DNA of 50,881 nt from Deinococcus radiotolerans (GCF_014647435.1 NZ_BMPE01000022.1:1-50881); one strand, 5' to 3'; shown: positions 40,986-49,374, counted from the first letter of the stretch. The notes: generated by a model not told the origin, from the sequence alone. Made by a program: numbers and translations.

Positions 40986-42002
40986 ATGCCAGACGTGCTG
41001 ATGGTGGGTGCGGGCCTGGGCGGGCTGGCCGCGGCGCGTGACCTGGGCGCGGCGGGGCAGCACGTCACGCTGCTGGACAAGGCGCGGGGCGTGTCGGGCC
41101 GCGCCGCCACCCGCCGCGTGACCCTCCCCGACGGGCGGGAGGCGCGGCTGGATCACGGGGCGCGGTTCTTCACCGCCCGGCACGACCGCACCCGCGCGCT
41201 GGCCGAGGCAGGCGTCCGGGAGGGGTGGAACGCCGAGTGGACGCGCGGCATTCCCCGCTGGGAAGAAGGGAACGTGCGTGACGGTGGCGACGGGCACCCC
41301 CGCTATGCGCCCCCGCAGGGCCTCAGCACCCTGGGCCGCACGCTGGCCCGCGGGCTGGAGGTCACCACCGGCGTGACCGTCACCAGCCTGGAACGCCGCC
41401 CGGGCAGCTGGCGCGTCCACACCCGCGACGGTGCCACCTGGGAGGCGGGGACGCTCCTCCTGAATCTCCCCGCGCCGCAGCTGGCCCCGCTGCTGGCCGA
41501 TCTCGACCTGCGCGGCAGCGACTCCGAGGGCACCGCCGAACGGGTCGCGGCCGTCGAGTACGCGCCTTGCTGGGCCGCAGGCGTCGTGCTGGAGCGTGAT
41601 CTGGAGGCCAACTGGCCTGCCCTGCGCGCCGACCATCCCGTGTTGGAGTGGCTGGCCTGCGAGCACACCAAACGCCCCGCCGGGCACCCCCCCGCGCTGA
41701 CGCTGCACGCCACGCCCGAGTGGAGCCGCGCGAACCTGGAGCGCACCCCGGACGAGGTGCTGCCCGAGTTGCTGCGCGCCGCCGCCGAGATCACAGGCGA
41801 CCTCCCCCCCTCCCTGCACGCCTTCGCGCACCGCTGGCGCTACGCCATCCCCACCCGCCCCGCGCCCGGCCCCTGCCACTGGGACCCGGAACTGCGCCTG
41901 GGCTGGTGCGGCGACTGGTTCACCCCCGACGCGCACGGCCCCCGCGTGGAAACCGCCCTGCTCAGTGGCTGGACCCTCGCCCGCCGCGTCACGGGAACGT
42001 AA
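40986..42002 (+). CDS. FAD-dependent amine-oxidase-like oxidoreductase (renalase-like)
   Basis: A 338-aa flavoprotein. DVLMVGAGLGGLAAARDLGAAGQHVTLLDKARGVSGRAATRR (1-44) is the dinucleotide-binding GxGxxG motif plus the following GR(A/L)ATR signature of renalase-like NAD(P)/FAD oxidoreductases. LDHGARFFTAR and a C-terminal LRLGWCGDWFTPDAHGPRVETALLSGWTLAR (FAD-ribityl-binding end) support this. Its substrate is unknown; bacterial renalases oxidise aberrant NAD(P)H isomers, but that cannot be assigned from sequence alone. It is the third gene of the hemL operon, with a 3-nt spacer, and is followed by a hairpin terminator. Confidence 0.85.
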   Translation: MPDVLMVGAGLGGLAAARDLGAAGQHVTLLDKARGVSGRAATRRVTLPDGREARLDHGARFFTARHDRTRALAEAGVREGWNAEWTRGIPRWEEGNVRDGGDGHPRYAPPQGLSTLGRTLARGLEVTTGVTVTSLERRPGSWRVHTRDGATWEAGTLLLNLPAPQLAPLLADLDLRGSDSEGTAERVAAVEYAPCWAAGVVLERDLEANWPALRADHPVLEWLACEHTKRPAGHPPALTLHATPEWSRANLERTPDEVLPELLRAAAEITGDLPPSLHAFAHRWRYAIPTRPAPGPCHWDPELRLGWCGDWFTPDAHGPRVETALLSGWTLARRVTGT

Positions 42003-42019
42003 GGGTCGGAAAGTTAAGA

Positions 42020-42064
42020 GTCTGAGGTTCCAAGACTTAAACGCTTGGACCCTCAGACGTTTAG
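42020..42064. terminator. terminator between convergent oxidoreductase and recJ genes
   Basis: GTCTGAGGTTCCAAG (42020-42034) pairs with CTTGGACCCTCAGAC (42044-42058) with a single mismatch, followed by GTTTA. The loop and left flank hold a second competing pairing (AGTCT with AGACT). Confidence 0.75.
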
Positions 42065-42079
42065 CCCCCTCGACCCTGC

Positions 42080-44188
42080 TCAGTCCGCGCTGACTGCTTC
42101 CCATTCCTGCACGGGTTCGCCGAGCATGGCGTGGACGCTGGCGGTCCAGCCGTCGTCGCTGAGGGTGCGCCAGTGGTGGGCCCACTGCCAGCGGCGGTAG
42201 GCGTCGGCGGCGGCCTCCAGGGTGCCGGGGTTCAGCAGGGGATTGGCGGGCGGGGCGCTGAGGTGGTGGCGGCTGAGGCTACCTTCAAGTTCCGCGAGGG
42301 TCTTGGGACCGAACGCGAAGGCGAGGCTGGCCGCTAGTCGCGTCCGCGTGGCGTGCAGCCAGCCGCGCAGGGTGTCCTCGGGTGGCAGGGCGTACAGGAT
42401 GAGTTCCCCGCCGGGGTGCGCATCGGCAGTGGTGACGAGGGTGAGGCCTGGGACGTTGTCGCGCAGGTACGCGGCGACGGGACCCTCGGCGTAGGCGCTG
42501 GCTCCGGCGCGCAGGTGTTCCATGGCGGCTTTGGGGTTCAGGCGCGGGGTGAGCTGTTCCGGGATAGGGGCGTCGAGGTCGATAGTGCCGGGTGCGCGCA
42601 GGGCCTGCCCCTGGAATTCCAGTCGGGTCTGGCCGCGCCACTCGCTGCTGACGAGGTGCGCCCCCAGGTCGCGTTCGCCCGCCGCGTCGTTGGTCTCGTC
42701 GAACTTGATGCCGCGCAGGCCCGCCACCTTGAACTGAAGGCTGTTGCCTTTCTTGCCGACCAGTCGGGTCTCAGTGAGGGGTTCGCGCAGGTGCCACAGC
42801 GGCAGGGCGTGCCCCTCGCCGAAGGGTTCGAAGGCGTGGGTTTCGTGGAGCAGGTCGAGGCTGGCGGCCAGTGCGGGCAGCGGCGCGTCCAGCCGCACCC
42901 GCGGGGCGGGGGTGGGGAACTGCCGGGCGTAGGCGTGGATGCGGTCTCGGAAGGCGTCCATGTTGGCGGGGTCGATGGCGAATCCGGCGGCGCCGGGGTG
43001 CCCGCCGTAGCGTTTCAGGAGGTCGTGGCTGTAGCGCAGGCCTTCGACGGCGCTGATGCCAGGTGTGGACCGCACCGAGCCCTTGCCCTGCGCGACGATG
43101 AACACGGGTTTGTGGTACGCGTCCACGAGCTTGCTGGCGACGATGCCCATGACGCCCGCGTGCCAGTCGGGGTGCGTGACGACCAGCGCGGGTTCGCCCG
43201 GATCGGCGAGGGTGAGGGCGTGCTGGAACATGTCGTCCTGGAGTTTGCGGCGTTCCTGGTTGCGGATCTCCAGGTATTCCGCGAGGCGGCTGGCGTTGTG
43301 CGCGCTGGGCGTGGTCAGCAGGTCCAGCGCCACGTCGGCCTCGCCGAGGCGACCGGCGGCGTTGATACGCGGCGCGAGGATGAACGCCACGTCCCGCGCG
43401 GTGGGTCGCTTCACGCGGCCCGAGTCAAGCAGGGCGCGCAGGCCGGGCAGGGTCGTGTCCTTCAGCGCGTCCAGTCCGGCGCGGACCAGAGCGCGGTTCT
43501 CCCCGATGAGAGGCGCGACGTCCGCGACGGTGCCCAGGGTGGCCAGGGCCGTCAGGGCGCGCGGTTCCGGCAGCCCAAGTTCCTCATGAACGGCCCAGAG
43601 GAGGTGGTACGCGACGCCCGCGCCGGTCAGATTGTGCAGGTCGTGGTCGTAGCCGTCGGTCAGGTGCGGGTGGACGACCAGTGCGTCGGGAAAGTCGTCG
43701 CCCGGGGCGTGGTGGTCGGTCACGATGACCTGCACGCCCCGCGCGACCAGGGCCGCGACCTCCTCGACGTTCGTCACGCCGCAGTCCACGGTGACCAGCA
43801 GGTCGCACGCGGCCGCGTGCTCCTCGACCTTATCCGGGTGAACGCCGTACCCCTCGTTCAGGCGGTGGGGGATGAAGCCGTGCACATCCGCGCCTAGGTC
43901 CCGCAGGCCAAGGACCAGGGTGGCGGTGGCGCTCACGCCGTCCGCGTCGTAGTCCCCGTGGATGCGGATGCGCTGCCCGGCCCGGATGGCGGTCACGATG
44001 CGCCGGGCGGCCTCGCGCAGCGCCGGGTTCGGCGTCAGCGTCAGCGGCGGGTCGAGGAGCGCGGGCGTGAGGTGCCGTCCCGTGAGCACCTGCGCCAGAG
44101 GTGGGGACACACGCCACTCCCGCATGACGCGCAGCAGTTCGTCGCGGCTGGCGGGGGGCGCGAGCACCCAGCGAGGAACAGCGCTCAC
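42080..44188 (-). CDS. recJ: single-stranded-DNA-specific exonuclease RecJ
   Basis: RecJ is a 5'-3' ssDNA exonuclease in RecF-pathway repair, the main recombination route in Deinococcus, which lacks RecBC. The DHH phosphoesterase core has HGDYDADGVSATATLV (77-92), VTVDCGVTN and VIVTDHHAPGD (about 155-164). The DHHA1 domain (YGGHPGAAGFAI) and an OB-fold region (about 450-560) follow, then a long C-terminal extension (about 560-702) beyond the E. coli enzyme (577 aa). Such an extension is known in Deinococcus RecJ. GTG 44188 overlaps the stop of the upstream lapA-like gene by 4 nt, so the two are coupled. Confidence 0.95.
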   Translation of the reverse strand: MSAVPRWVLAPPASRDELLRVMREWRVSPPLAQVLTGRHLTPALLDPPLTLTPNPALREAARRIVTAIRAGQRIRIHGDYDADGVSATATLVLGLRDLGADVHGFIPHRLNEGYGVHPDKVEEHAAACDLLVTVDCGVTNVEEVAALVARGVQVIVTDHHAPGDDFPDALVVHPHLTDGYDHDLHNLTGAGVAYHLLWAVHEELGLPEPRALTALATLGTVADVAPLIGENRALVRAGLDALKDTTLPGLRALLDSGRVKRPTARDVAFILAPRINAAGRLGEADVALDLLTTPSAHNASRLAEYLEIRNQERRKLQDDMFQHALTLADPGEPALVVTHPDWHAGVMGIVASKLVDAYHKPVFIVAQGKGSVRSTPGISAVEGLRYSHDLLKRYGGHPGAAGFAIDPANMDAFRDRIHAYARQFPTPAPRVRLDAPLPALAASLDLLHETHAFEPFGEGHALPLWHLREPLTETRLVGKKGNSLQFKVAGLRGIKFDETNDAAGERDLGAHLVSSEWRGQTRLEFQGQALRAPGTIDLDAPIPEQLTPRLNPKAAMEHLRAGASAYAEGPVAAYLRDNVPGLTLVTTADAHPGGELILYALPPEDTLRGWLHATRTRLAASLAFAFGPKTLAELEGSLSRHHLSAPPANPLLNPGTLEAAADAYRRWQWAHHWRTLSDDGWTASVHAMLGEPVQEWEAVSAD

Positions 44189-44523
44189 GCCTGCTCTCCG
44201 TGGCGCGAGTCATCTGGGGTCACGGCGCCGCCCAACCGAGCCTGGAGGGTGGCGGTCAGGCGTTCCTCGGACTGGCGGCGCAGACGGGCTTCCCGGGCCC
44301 GCCGCAGCCGCTCGGACCACAGGGCAGGCAGGAGGAGCAGCGTGGCGAACAGCACGCCCAGCAGGAGAAACGCGGCCACCCCGGACCCAACCGGGACCGA
44401 GAGTTCGCCCGTGCCGGTCGGGAGGGGCAGGCGGATCACGCCGGGGTTCTCCAGCGTGACCAGCACCAGGTACGCGGCAATGCCGAGCAGCAGCAGCACC
44501 TGAAGGAAGGAAACGAGCCGCAT
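44185..44523 (-). CDS. LapA-domain (DUF1049) membrane protein
   Basis: A 112-residue inner-membrane protein with two hydrophobic helices (LVSFLQVLLLLGIAAYLVLVTLENPG, 3-28, and VGSGVAAFLLLGVLFATLLLLPALW, about 44-68). A charged coiled-coil tail follows (SERLRRAREARLRRQSEERLTATLQARLGG). This is the LapA/LapB-associated DUF1049 layout, which in E. coli scaffolds lipopolysaccharide control; here the role is unknown. ATG 44523 lies 6 nt after TACACT. It precedes recJ with a 4-nt overlap; the same pairing could simply provide the promoter for recJ. Confidence 0.82.
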   Translation of the reverse strand: MRLVSFLQVLLLLGIAAYLVLVTLENPGVIRLPLPTGTGELSVPVGSGVAAFLLLGVLFATLLLLPALWSERLRRAREARLRRQSEERLTATLQARLGGAVTPDDSRHGEQA

Positions 44524-44529
44524 CCCGGC

Positions 44530-44535
44530 AGTGTA
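44530..44535 (-). promoter_or_regulatory. -10 element of the lapA-recJ operon (leaderless type)
   Basis: TACACT on the minus strand, 6 nt before ATG 44523. Confidence 0.55.
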
Positions 44536-44622
44536 GCGCGCAGGGGCCAGGGCGGCGGTGATCAGCGTCTCCGCACCACCGTTCAGTGCGGACGCCTGAC
44601 TGTCTGCCCATCAACCGACGAA

Positions 44623-44648
44623 CATCCCCGGCCATGTGACCGGGGATG
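44623..44648 (-). terminator. terminator hairpin of the SLH outer-membrane protein gene
   Basis: A perfect 9-bp stem (CATCCCCGG against CCGGGGATG, 8-nt loop) lies about 20 nt after the stop of the minus-strand gene. Confidence 0.7.
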
Positions 44649-44669
44649 CCTGCTCTGGCTGAAGTGTGT

Positions 44670-45839
44670 TTAGAAGAAGAACTTCACGCCGGCTTTGATG
44701 CCGTTGCTCAGGCCGCTCGAAGCACCCTGGTCGAGGCCCGTGGCGTAGCCCTTGTTGCTGGTGTAGTAGCGGCCATTGTACTCGGCGAAGATGGCGAGGC
44801 TATCGGTAATGTTGAAGTCCACACCAGCAATCGCGTTGACGTAGATGTCACTGGTGTTCTGGGCGGTGTTGCCGCGCTGCTGGCCGCTGGTCAGACCGAG
44901 GCCCGCGCCGACGTAGGGCGTGATGCGGCTGCCGGTGTTCAGCGCGTAGGTGGCGTTGGCGTCCACACTCACGGCGTTCCAGCCGGGCTGGTAGTCGGCG
45001 GACACGCGGGCACCGACGGGGCCGATGACGTTGTTCTTGCCGATCACGACGCCGCCGTTCACGCAGTAGTTGACGGGGCTGGTCTTGTCGGACAGGCTCA
45101 GGCACTCCGACCCGGCGCCGGCCATCTTGACGCCGCCAGAGACGCCAGCGTAGATGTCGCGGCTGACCACGGCAGTGGGGGTGGGCTCGCCGATCACGAC
45201 GGTGGTGTCGGTCGTGGTGGTGGGCGTGGTAACGGTGGCGCTGGTGCTCGTTCCGGCGGGACCCTGGGGGCCCTGAGGACCGGCAGGACCCTGGGGGCCG
45301 GCAGGACCGGCGGGACCCTGAGGGCCGGCGGGGATGTTGCGGATGGCGGCTTCCAGGGCGTCAATGCGGGCGTTGAGGGCCGCGACGTCGGCGCTGGCGG
45401 CGCCGTCACCCATGCCGTTGATCTTGGCTTCCAGGGCGTCGATACGGGCCTGCTGGTCAGCGGTGAGTTTCTCAAGGTCCGTGACGCGGTTGGCGACGGC
45501 GGCAAGTTCAGTGCTGACTTCCTGCATGCCGTTGGCGATGGTGGTCATGTCGCCGGCGCTGAAGCCGCAGTTGTTGAGGGCGCCGGTCTGCAGGGCGCGG
45601 TAGAAGATCAGCGCGGCCTGGTAGCGGGTGAGGTTCTCGTTGCCGCGGAAGGTGCCGTCGGGGAAGCCCTGAATCAGACCGCACTGAACGATCTTGTCCA
45701 CGGCGTCCTTGGCCCAGTGACCGGCGGGAACGTCGCTCAGGGTGACCTGGGCGGGAGCGGCGGTCGTGGTGGAAGTCTGGGCGCTGGCTGCGCCGAGGCT
45801 GAGGGCCAGGGTGGACGCGATGATCAGTGATTTGCGCAT
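44670..45839 (-). CDS. SLH-domain, collagen-like outer-membrane barrel protein
   Basis: A 389-aa envelope protein with four modules. The signal peptide is 1-20 (MRKSLIIASTLALSLGAASA). One S-layer-homology domain spans about 33-85 (LSDVPAGHWAKDAVDKIVQCGLIQGFPDGTFRGNENLTRYQAALIFYRAL). A heptad-type coiled coil covers about 100-168. A Gly-Pro-X collagen-like stretch (171-196) and a Thr-rich linker follow. The last 165 residues alternate polar and hydrophobic strands and end in Phe (GIKAGVKFFF), typical of an outer-membrane beta-barrel. SLH presumably binds peptidoglycan-linked polymer, tethering the outer membrane, as in Deinococcus-Thermus SlpA-like proteins. GGAG precedes ATG 45839. Confidence 0.88.
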   Translation of the reverse strand: MRKSLIIASTLALSLGAASAQTSTTTAAPAQVTLSDVPAGHWAKDAVDKIVQCGLIQGFPDGTFRGNENLTRYQAALIFYRALQTGALNNCGFSAGDMTTIANGMQEVSTELAAVANRVTDLEKLTADQQARIDALEAKINGMGDGAASADVAALNARIDALEAAIRNIPAGPQGPAGPAGPQGPAGPQGPQGPAGTSTSATVTTPTTTTDTTVVIGEPTPTAVVSRDIYAGVSGGVKMAGAGSECLSLSDKTSPVNYCVNGGVVIGKNNVIGPVGARVSADYQPGWNAVSVDANATYALNTGSRITPYVGAGLGLTSGQQRGNTAQNTSDIYVNAIAGVDFNITDSLAIFAEYNGRYYTSNKGYATGLDQGASSGLSNGIKAGVKFFF

Positions 45840-46176
45840 GTGTTGTTCTCCTTGAGCGGTCTGAATCGGAAACAGCGGCACAGTGTGACGTGTTCCTCTG
45901 CGCTTCACGGTAGGCAGGGCCAGTGAGGTCTTTGTGAATTTCAGACGGCGTTGGCGCCCTCCTGGCGGGCCTGAATGAGACGAACCTGACGCCCGGGTTG
46001 ACCATGGCAGTTTCGTGAGGTCAGGGCTCTTTCGATGAGTGAGGAATTGCGGCCCAATCACGGCACTTCAGTCTTCTTGATGAGAAAGCTGTCGTGCGCG
46101 TCATGTCCCTCACTCATGAGTGAGCCATTCAGTCAGCGCGGACCCCCTGCGGCTGTTCGGACGTGAAAGCGGCCCG
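45840..46176. other. long divergent intergenic region with a 16-bp palindrome
   Basis: No gene is seen between the divergent SLH protein and nucleoside phosphorylase genes. CTCACTCATGAGTGAG (46109-46124) is a perfect palindrome, and GATGAGTGAG at 46034-46043 repeats its half-site 81 bp away. The region is lower in GC than its surroundings, consistent with a regulatory promoter for the abundant envelope protein. Confidence 0.5.
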
Positions 46177-46182
46177 TATACT
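46177..46182 (+). promoter_or_regulatory. -10 element of the nucleoside phosphorylase gene (leaderless type)
   Basis: TATACT, 7 nt before ATG 46190, an excellent -10 with no room for a Shine-Dalgarno. Confidence 0.6.
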
Positions 46183-46189
46183 CCGGCGC

Positions 46190-46909
46190 ATGAGTCAGAT
46201 TCATGTTCGCGCTCAGGTGGGCGACGTCGCCCCCTACGTCCTGCTGCCCGGGGATCCCAACCGCGCGCGGCACATCGCGCAGACCTATCTGGACGGCGCG
46301 CAGGAGTACACCAGCCACCGGCAGCTGCTGGGCTTCACCGGCACGTACCAGGGCGTGCCGGTCAGCGTGCAGACGACCGGCATGGGCTGCCCGAGTGCGG
46401 CGATTGTCACGGAGGAACTGGCGCGGCTGGGCGCCCGCACGCTGATCCGCGTAGGTACGCTGGGCGGCGCAACCCCCAGCGTCGCGCCGGGCGACCTGGT
46501 GATTGCCACGGCCGCCGTCCCGAACGACGGCACCACGAGGCAGATGCTGGGCGGCGCCCCGTACGCGCCCGCCGCGAGCTTTGAGGTGGTGGAGGCCAGC
46601 GTGCAGGCCGCCCGCGCGAGCGGCGCGCCGCACCACGTCGGCCTGGTCATGACCGAGGACGCCTTCTACGCCAGCACGCCGGAGCACGCGCGCCTGTGGG
46701 CGGGGCGGGGCGTGCTGGGCTTCGAGATGGAGGCCAGCGCGATCTTCCTGGTGGCGGCGCAGCGCGGCCTGCGCGCCGCGTGCCTGACCGCGTGCAGCAA
46801 CGATATCGGCGACCCGCAGCTGGTGCCGGACGACGTGCTGGCCGCCGGGGTGGACCGCATGGTGCGCGTGGCGCTGGACGCCATCGTGACGCTCGCTGCG
46901 CGCGACTGA
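46190..46909 (+). CDS. deoD: purine nucleoside phosphorylase, DeoD/Udp family
   Basis: Splits nucleosides with phosphate to a free base and ribose-1-phosphate, for purine salvage. A 239-aa NP-I family enzyme. HVRAQVGDVAPYVLLPGDPNRARHIAQTYLDG carries the GDP phosphate loop. TGMGCPSAAIVTEELARLGARTLIRVGTLGG is the second conserved loop. LGFEMEASAIFLVAAQRG holds the nucleoside-binding Glu/Met, and LTACSNDIGD the catalytic Asp region of hexameric DeoD enzymes. A uridine phosphorylase would normally lack the SND pattern, so a purine substrate is preferred. ATG 46190 follows TATACT by 7 nt. A hairpin terminator follows the gene. Confidence 0.9.
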   Translation: MSQIHVRAQVGDVAPYVLLPGDPNRARHIAQTYLDGAQEYTSHRQLLGFTGTYQGVPVSVQTTGMGCPSAAIVTEELARLGARTLIRVGTLGGATPSVAPGDLVIATAAVPNDGTTRQMLGGAPYAPAASFEVVEASVQAARASGAPHHVGLVMTEDAFYASTPEHARLWAGRGVLGFEMEASAIFLVAAQRGLRAACLTACSNDIGDPQLVPDDVLAAGVDRMVRVALDAIVTLAARD

Positions 46910-46925
46910 ACGCCACGGCCCGGAG

Positions 46926-46960
46926 GGAGTCGTCCGCCGGAGCGACTCCTTCTTCCTTTG
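46926..46960 (+). terminator. intrinsic terminator of deoD
   Basis: GGAGTCG pairs with CGACTCC (10-nt loop) and is followed by TTCTTCCTTT, 17 nt after the stop. Confidence 0.82.
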
Positions 46961-46991
46961 AGGGCGGACCGGGCTGTGGCAGGATGGGCGC

Positions 46992-47789
46992 ATGACCCAA
47001 CTGGACGAGTTCGAGTTCAACAACGTGCAGATTGACCAGCATGGCCCGATCGCGGTGCTGACCATCAACCGCCCCCGCGCCCTGAACGCCCTGAGTGCGG
47101 ACACCCTCTCGGAGATCGCGCAGGCCGTGAACCTGATCGTGGAGGACGCCGAGGTGGGCGCGCTGATCATCACGGGCGCCGGCGACAAGGCTTTCGTGGC
47201 GGGCGCGGATATCAGCGAATTCGAGAACTTGGAAGGCGTGTACGACGGCCGCGAGCTGTCCCTGGCCGGGCAGGACGTCATGCACCAGATCTCCTCGCTG
47301 CCCATTCCCGTGATTGCCGCCGTGAACGGCTTCGCCCTGGGCGGCGGGCTGGAACTGGCGCTGGCGTGCGACGTGCGCGTGGCGGCCACCACCGCCCGCT
47401 TGGGCCTGCCGGAAGTCACGCTGGGATTGATCCCCGGTTTCGGCGGCACGCAGCGCCTGGCCCGACTGGTCGGCGCGGGCCGCGCGCTGGACCTGATGCT
47501 CACTGCCCGGCAGGTGAAGGCCGACGAGGCCCTGAGCATGGGCCTCGTGAACTACGTCGCGGACGACGCGCTGACCAAGGCGCGCGAGGTGGCCGAGATG
47601 ATGCTGAAAAATGCTCCTATTGCGCTGTCGCTGGTCAAGGAGGCTGTGCGGCGCGGTCTGGACACCACGCTGGAGGCAGGGCTGGAGGTCGAGGCGGACC
47701 TGTTCGGCATGACGGTCGCCACGAAGGACTTCCGTGAGGGGGTGGACGCCTTCCTGAACAAGCGCCGCGCGGAGTTCCAGGGTGAATGA
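46992..47789 (+). CDS. enoyl-CoA hydratase/isomerase family protein
   Basis: A crotonase-fold enzyme of 265 aa, most like enoyl-CoA hydratase of fatty-acid beta-oxidation. Features are VLTINRPRALNALSADTLSEI near the N-terminus, GAGDKAFVAGADISEF (oxyanion loop), AAVNGFALGGGLELALACDVRVAA (second oxyanion loop with the first catalytic Glu region) and LPEVTLGLIPGFGGTQRLARLVG (second Glu). Both catalytic glutamates seem retained, so it should be an active hydratase. CAGGAT lies 6 nt before ATG 46992, a near match to the leaderless -10. Its last 8 nt overlap the start of the HD-domain gene. Confidence 0.92.
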   Translation: MTQLDEFEFNNVQIDQHGPIAVLTINRPRALNALSADTLSEIAQAVNLIVEDAEVGALIITGAGDKAFVAGADISEFENLEGVYDGRELSLAGQDVMHQISSLPIPVIAAVNGFALGGGLELALACDVRVAATTARLGLPEVTLGLIPGFGGTQRLARLVGAGRALDLMLTARQVKADEALSMGLVNYVADDALTKAREVAEMMLKNAPIALSLVKEAVRRGLDTTLEAGLEVEADLFGMTVATKDFREGVDAFLNKRRAEFQGE

Positions 47790-48846
47790 GGACGGCATGG
47801 GCGCCGGCGAGCAGAAGTTCCGACTGCAGGTCGAGGGCGGTAAGGTCAGCGACGTGGCCGGCCGTGAGGACAGCGCCGCTGCGGCCGGAAAGACCCGCGT
47901 GGTGGAGTTCACCACGCCCCGCGCCAAACTGATCGAGGAGGCCAATCAGGCGATCCGCATGGACCTGCGCGGCTACCCGCGCGCCCTGGCGGCATACGAC
48001 GCGCTGCGCAGCGATCCGGAGGCCCTGGCACACTGGGACATGGCGAACTACATCACCATGCGCAAGCTGGGCTACAACGACCACGGGCGCGTGCACGCCT
48101 TCATCACGGGCGCGGCGGGCCTGGCCCTCACGGAACTGCTGCTCGAGGGCGGCGTGAAGACCGACATCATGGACAGTGGCGTCGGGGACGCGGATGACGT
48201 GTTCCTCACGGTCATTCTGGGCACCATGCTGCACGACATCGGCAACCAGATTCACCGGGTGGGGCACGAGGCGCACGCCGTGGCGCTGGCCCTGCCGATC
48301 ATCGACCGGATCATGACGCCGCTGTACCCGGACCCGTTCAAGCGCGTGAAGGTGCGTTCGTTCATCCTGGGCGCAATCAACTGCCACGACCTGAACCCCG
48401 CGCCGCTGACGCTGGAGGGCGGGATCGTGGCCGTCGCGGACGGCACCGACATCACCAAGGGTCGCGGTCGCAAGGCCTTCAGTCTGGGCAGCGTGGACAT
48501 CCACTCGATCAGCGCGCTCGCGGTGGATCAGGTGGTCATTGAGCGCGGCCGCGACAAGCCCGTGCTGATCAGCGTCACCATGAACAACTCCGGAGGGATC
48601 TTCCAGGTGGAGGAGATCCTGGCCCCCAAGGTGATCCGTACGCCCATGCGCCGCTTCGTGGAACTGCGCGCCACGACCCGGCCCGAGGGTGAAGAGCAGA
48701 TCCTGTCGCGCGTGAGACTGGACGGCGATCACTTCGTCATGGATCTCGAGGGCGGCGAGCAGGTGGCCGTGGAGGTCATGGACTCGCAGAAACAGACGCA
48801 GCAGGCCATCGTGGAGAACCTGGGCCTCGGCACCGACAGCCGCTGA
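47782..48846 (+). CDS. HD-superfamily phosphohydrolase
   Basis: A 354-residue soluble protein. The HD metal site is spread over NDHGRVHAFITGAAGLA and VILGTMLHDIGNQIHRVGHEAHA, giving the H...HD...H...H pattern; a later NCHDLNPAPLTLEGGIVAVADGTDITKGRGRK supplies a further His/Asp. A C-terminal beta-rich part (about 265-354) is separate. Similar HD proteins occur in archaea and in the Deinococcus-Thermus group with no defined substrate; nucleotide or cyclic-nucleotide phosphohydrolysis is the family norm. ATG 47782 overlaps the hydratase stop, indicating coupling. GTG and internal ATGs are possible alternatives, since the first 45 residues are low-complexity. Confidence 0.82.
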   Translation: MNEDGMGAGEQKFRLQVEGGKVSDVAGREDSAAAAGKTRVVEFTTPRAKLIEEANQAIRMDLRGYPRALAAYDALRSDPEALAHWDMANYITMRKLGYNDHGRVHAFITGAAGLALTELLLEGGVKTDIMDSGVGDADDVFLTVILGTMLHDIGNQIHRVGHEAHAVALALPIIDRIMTPLYPDPFKRVKVRSFILGAINCHDLNPAPLTLEGGIVAVADGTDITKGRGRKAFSLGSVDIHSISALAVDQVVIERGRDKPVLISVTMNNSGGIFQVEEILAPKVIRTPMRRFVELRATTRPEGEEQILSRVRLDGDHFVMDLEGGEQVAVEVMDSQKQTQQAIVENLGLGTDSR

Positions 48847-48858
48847 TTGAATCAGGAA

Positions 48859-48892
48859 GAGGGAACCCCGGCCAGACAGCCAGGGTTCCCTC
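48859..48892 (+). terminator. terminator hairpin of the hydratase-HD operon
   Basis: GAGGGAACCC (48859-48868) pairs with GGGTTCCCTC (48883-48892), just after the HD gene stop and before the convergent small gene. Confidence 0.82.
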
Positions 48893-48917
48893 TCACCTTG
48901 GTGAGCCTGAAGTGACG

Positions 48918-49244
48918 TTACTTCTTCGCGCCGGGCAGCGGCGTGGTGCGCGCGGGGCCGCCGTCCACGCCACCACTGCGGTGCACGCCCTCCCCACCCG
49001 CCGCGCGGCCCTCCAGGTCGCTGTCCCCATCGTTGTTCGGGGTGCCCTGACGGTCCTCGAAATCGCTCCCGCCCAGCATGCCGTCCTGGAAGCCGGGCTG
49101 GTCATTCGGGTTGCTGCTCTCAGCACTGGCGGCGTCCCGCAGGAGCGCCTCGGCCGTCATCTTGTCGTTCAGCAGTTCGCCGGTGGTGCCGTCATCCCGC
49201 ACCTCGCCCTCCGGGGCGTACTCGCGCGCGTCATCTCGTGTCAT
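48918..49244 (-). CDS. small acidic, probably disordered protein
   Basis: The product is 108 residues and rich in Asp, Glu, Gly, Asn and Arg (MTRDDAREYAPEGEVRDDG..., NNDGDSDLEGRAAGGEG), with a single short helix-like stretch (DKMTAEALLRDAASAE). No Cys, membrane segment or known domain is visible. ATG 49244 lies 7 nt after TACCCT, giving good support for a real leaderless gene even though the longer frame is open upstream. In style it resembles the protein at 5398-5724, without clear sequence identity. Function unknown. Confidence 0.68.
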   Translation of the reverse strand: MTRDDAREYAPEGEVRDDGTTGELLNDKMTAEALLRDAASAESSNPNDQPGFQDGMLGGSDFEDRQGTPNNDGDSDLEGRAAGGEGVHRSGGVDGGPARTTPLPGAKK

Positions 49245-49251
49245 GTCCCGG

Positions 49252-49257
49252 AGGGTA
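49252..49257 (-). promoter_or_regulatory. -10 element of the small acidic protein gene (leaderless type)
   Basis: TACCCT on the minus strand, 7 nt before ATG 49244. Confidence 0.5.
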
Positions 49258-49360
49258 AGCGCTGCCCCCAAGGCGCGGGTGGGGAAACGGCCGGGGTGAC
49301 CTTCATGATTCCCGGCGCGTTGCCCGCCCACTTCACCGCGCGCACCCACCCGAAACCACC

Positions 49361-49366
49361 TATACT
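49361..49366 (+). promoter_or_regulatory. -10 element of greA (leaderless type)
   Basis: TATACT, 8 nt before ATG 49375; no Shine-Dalgarno present. Confidence 0.55.
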
Positions 49367-49374
49367 TGAGTGCT

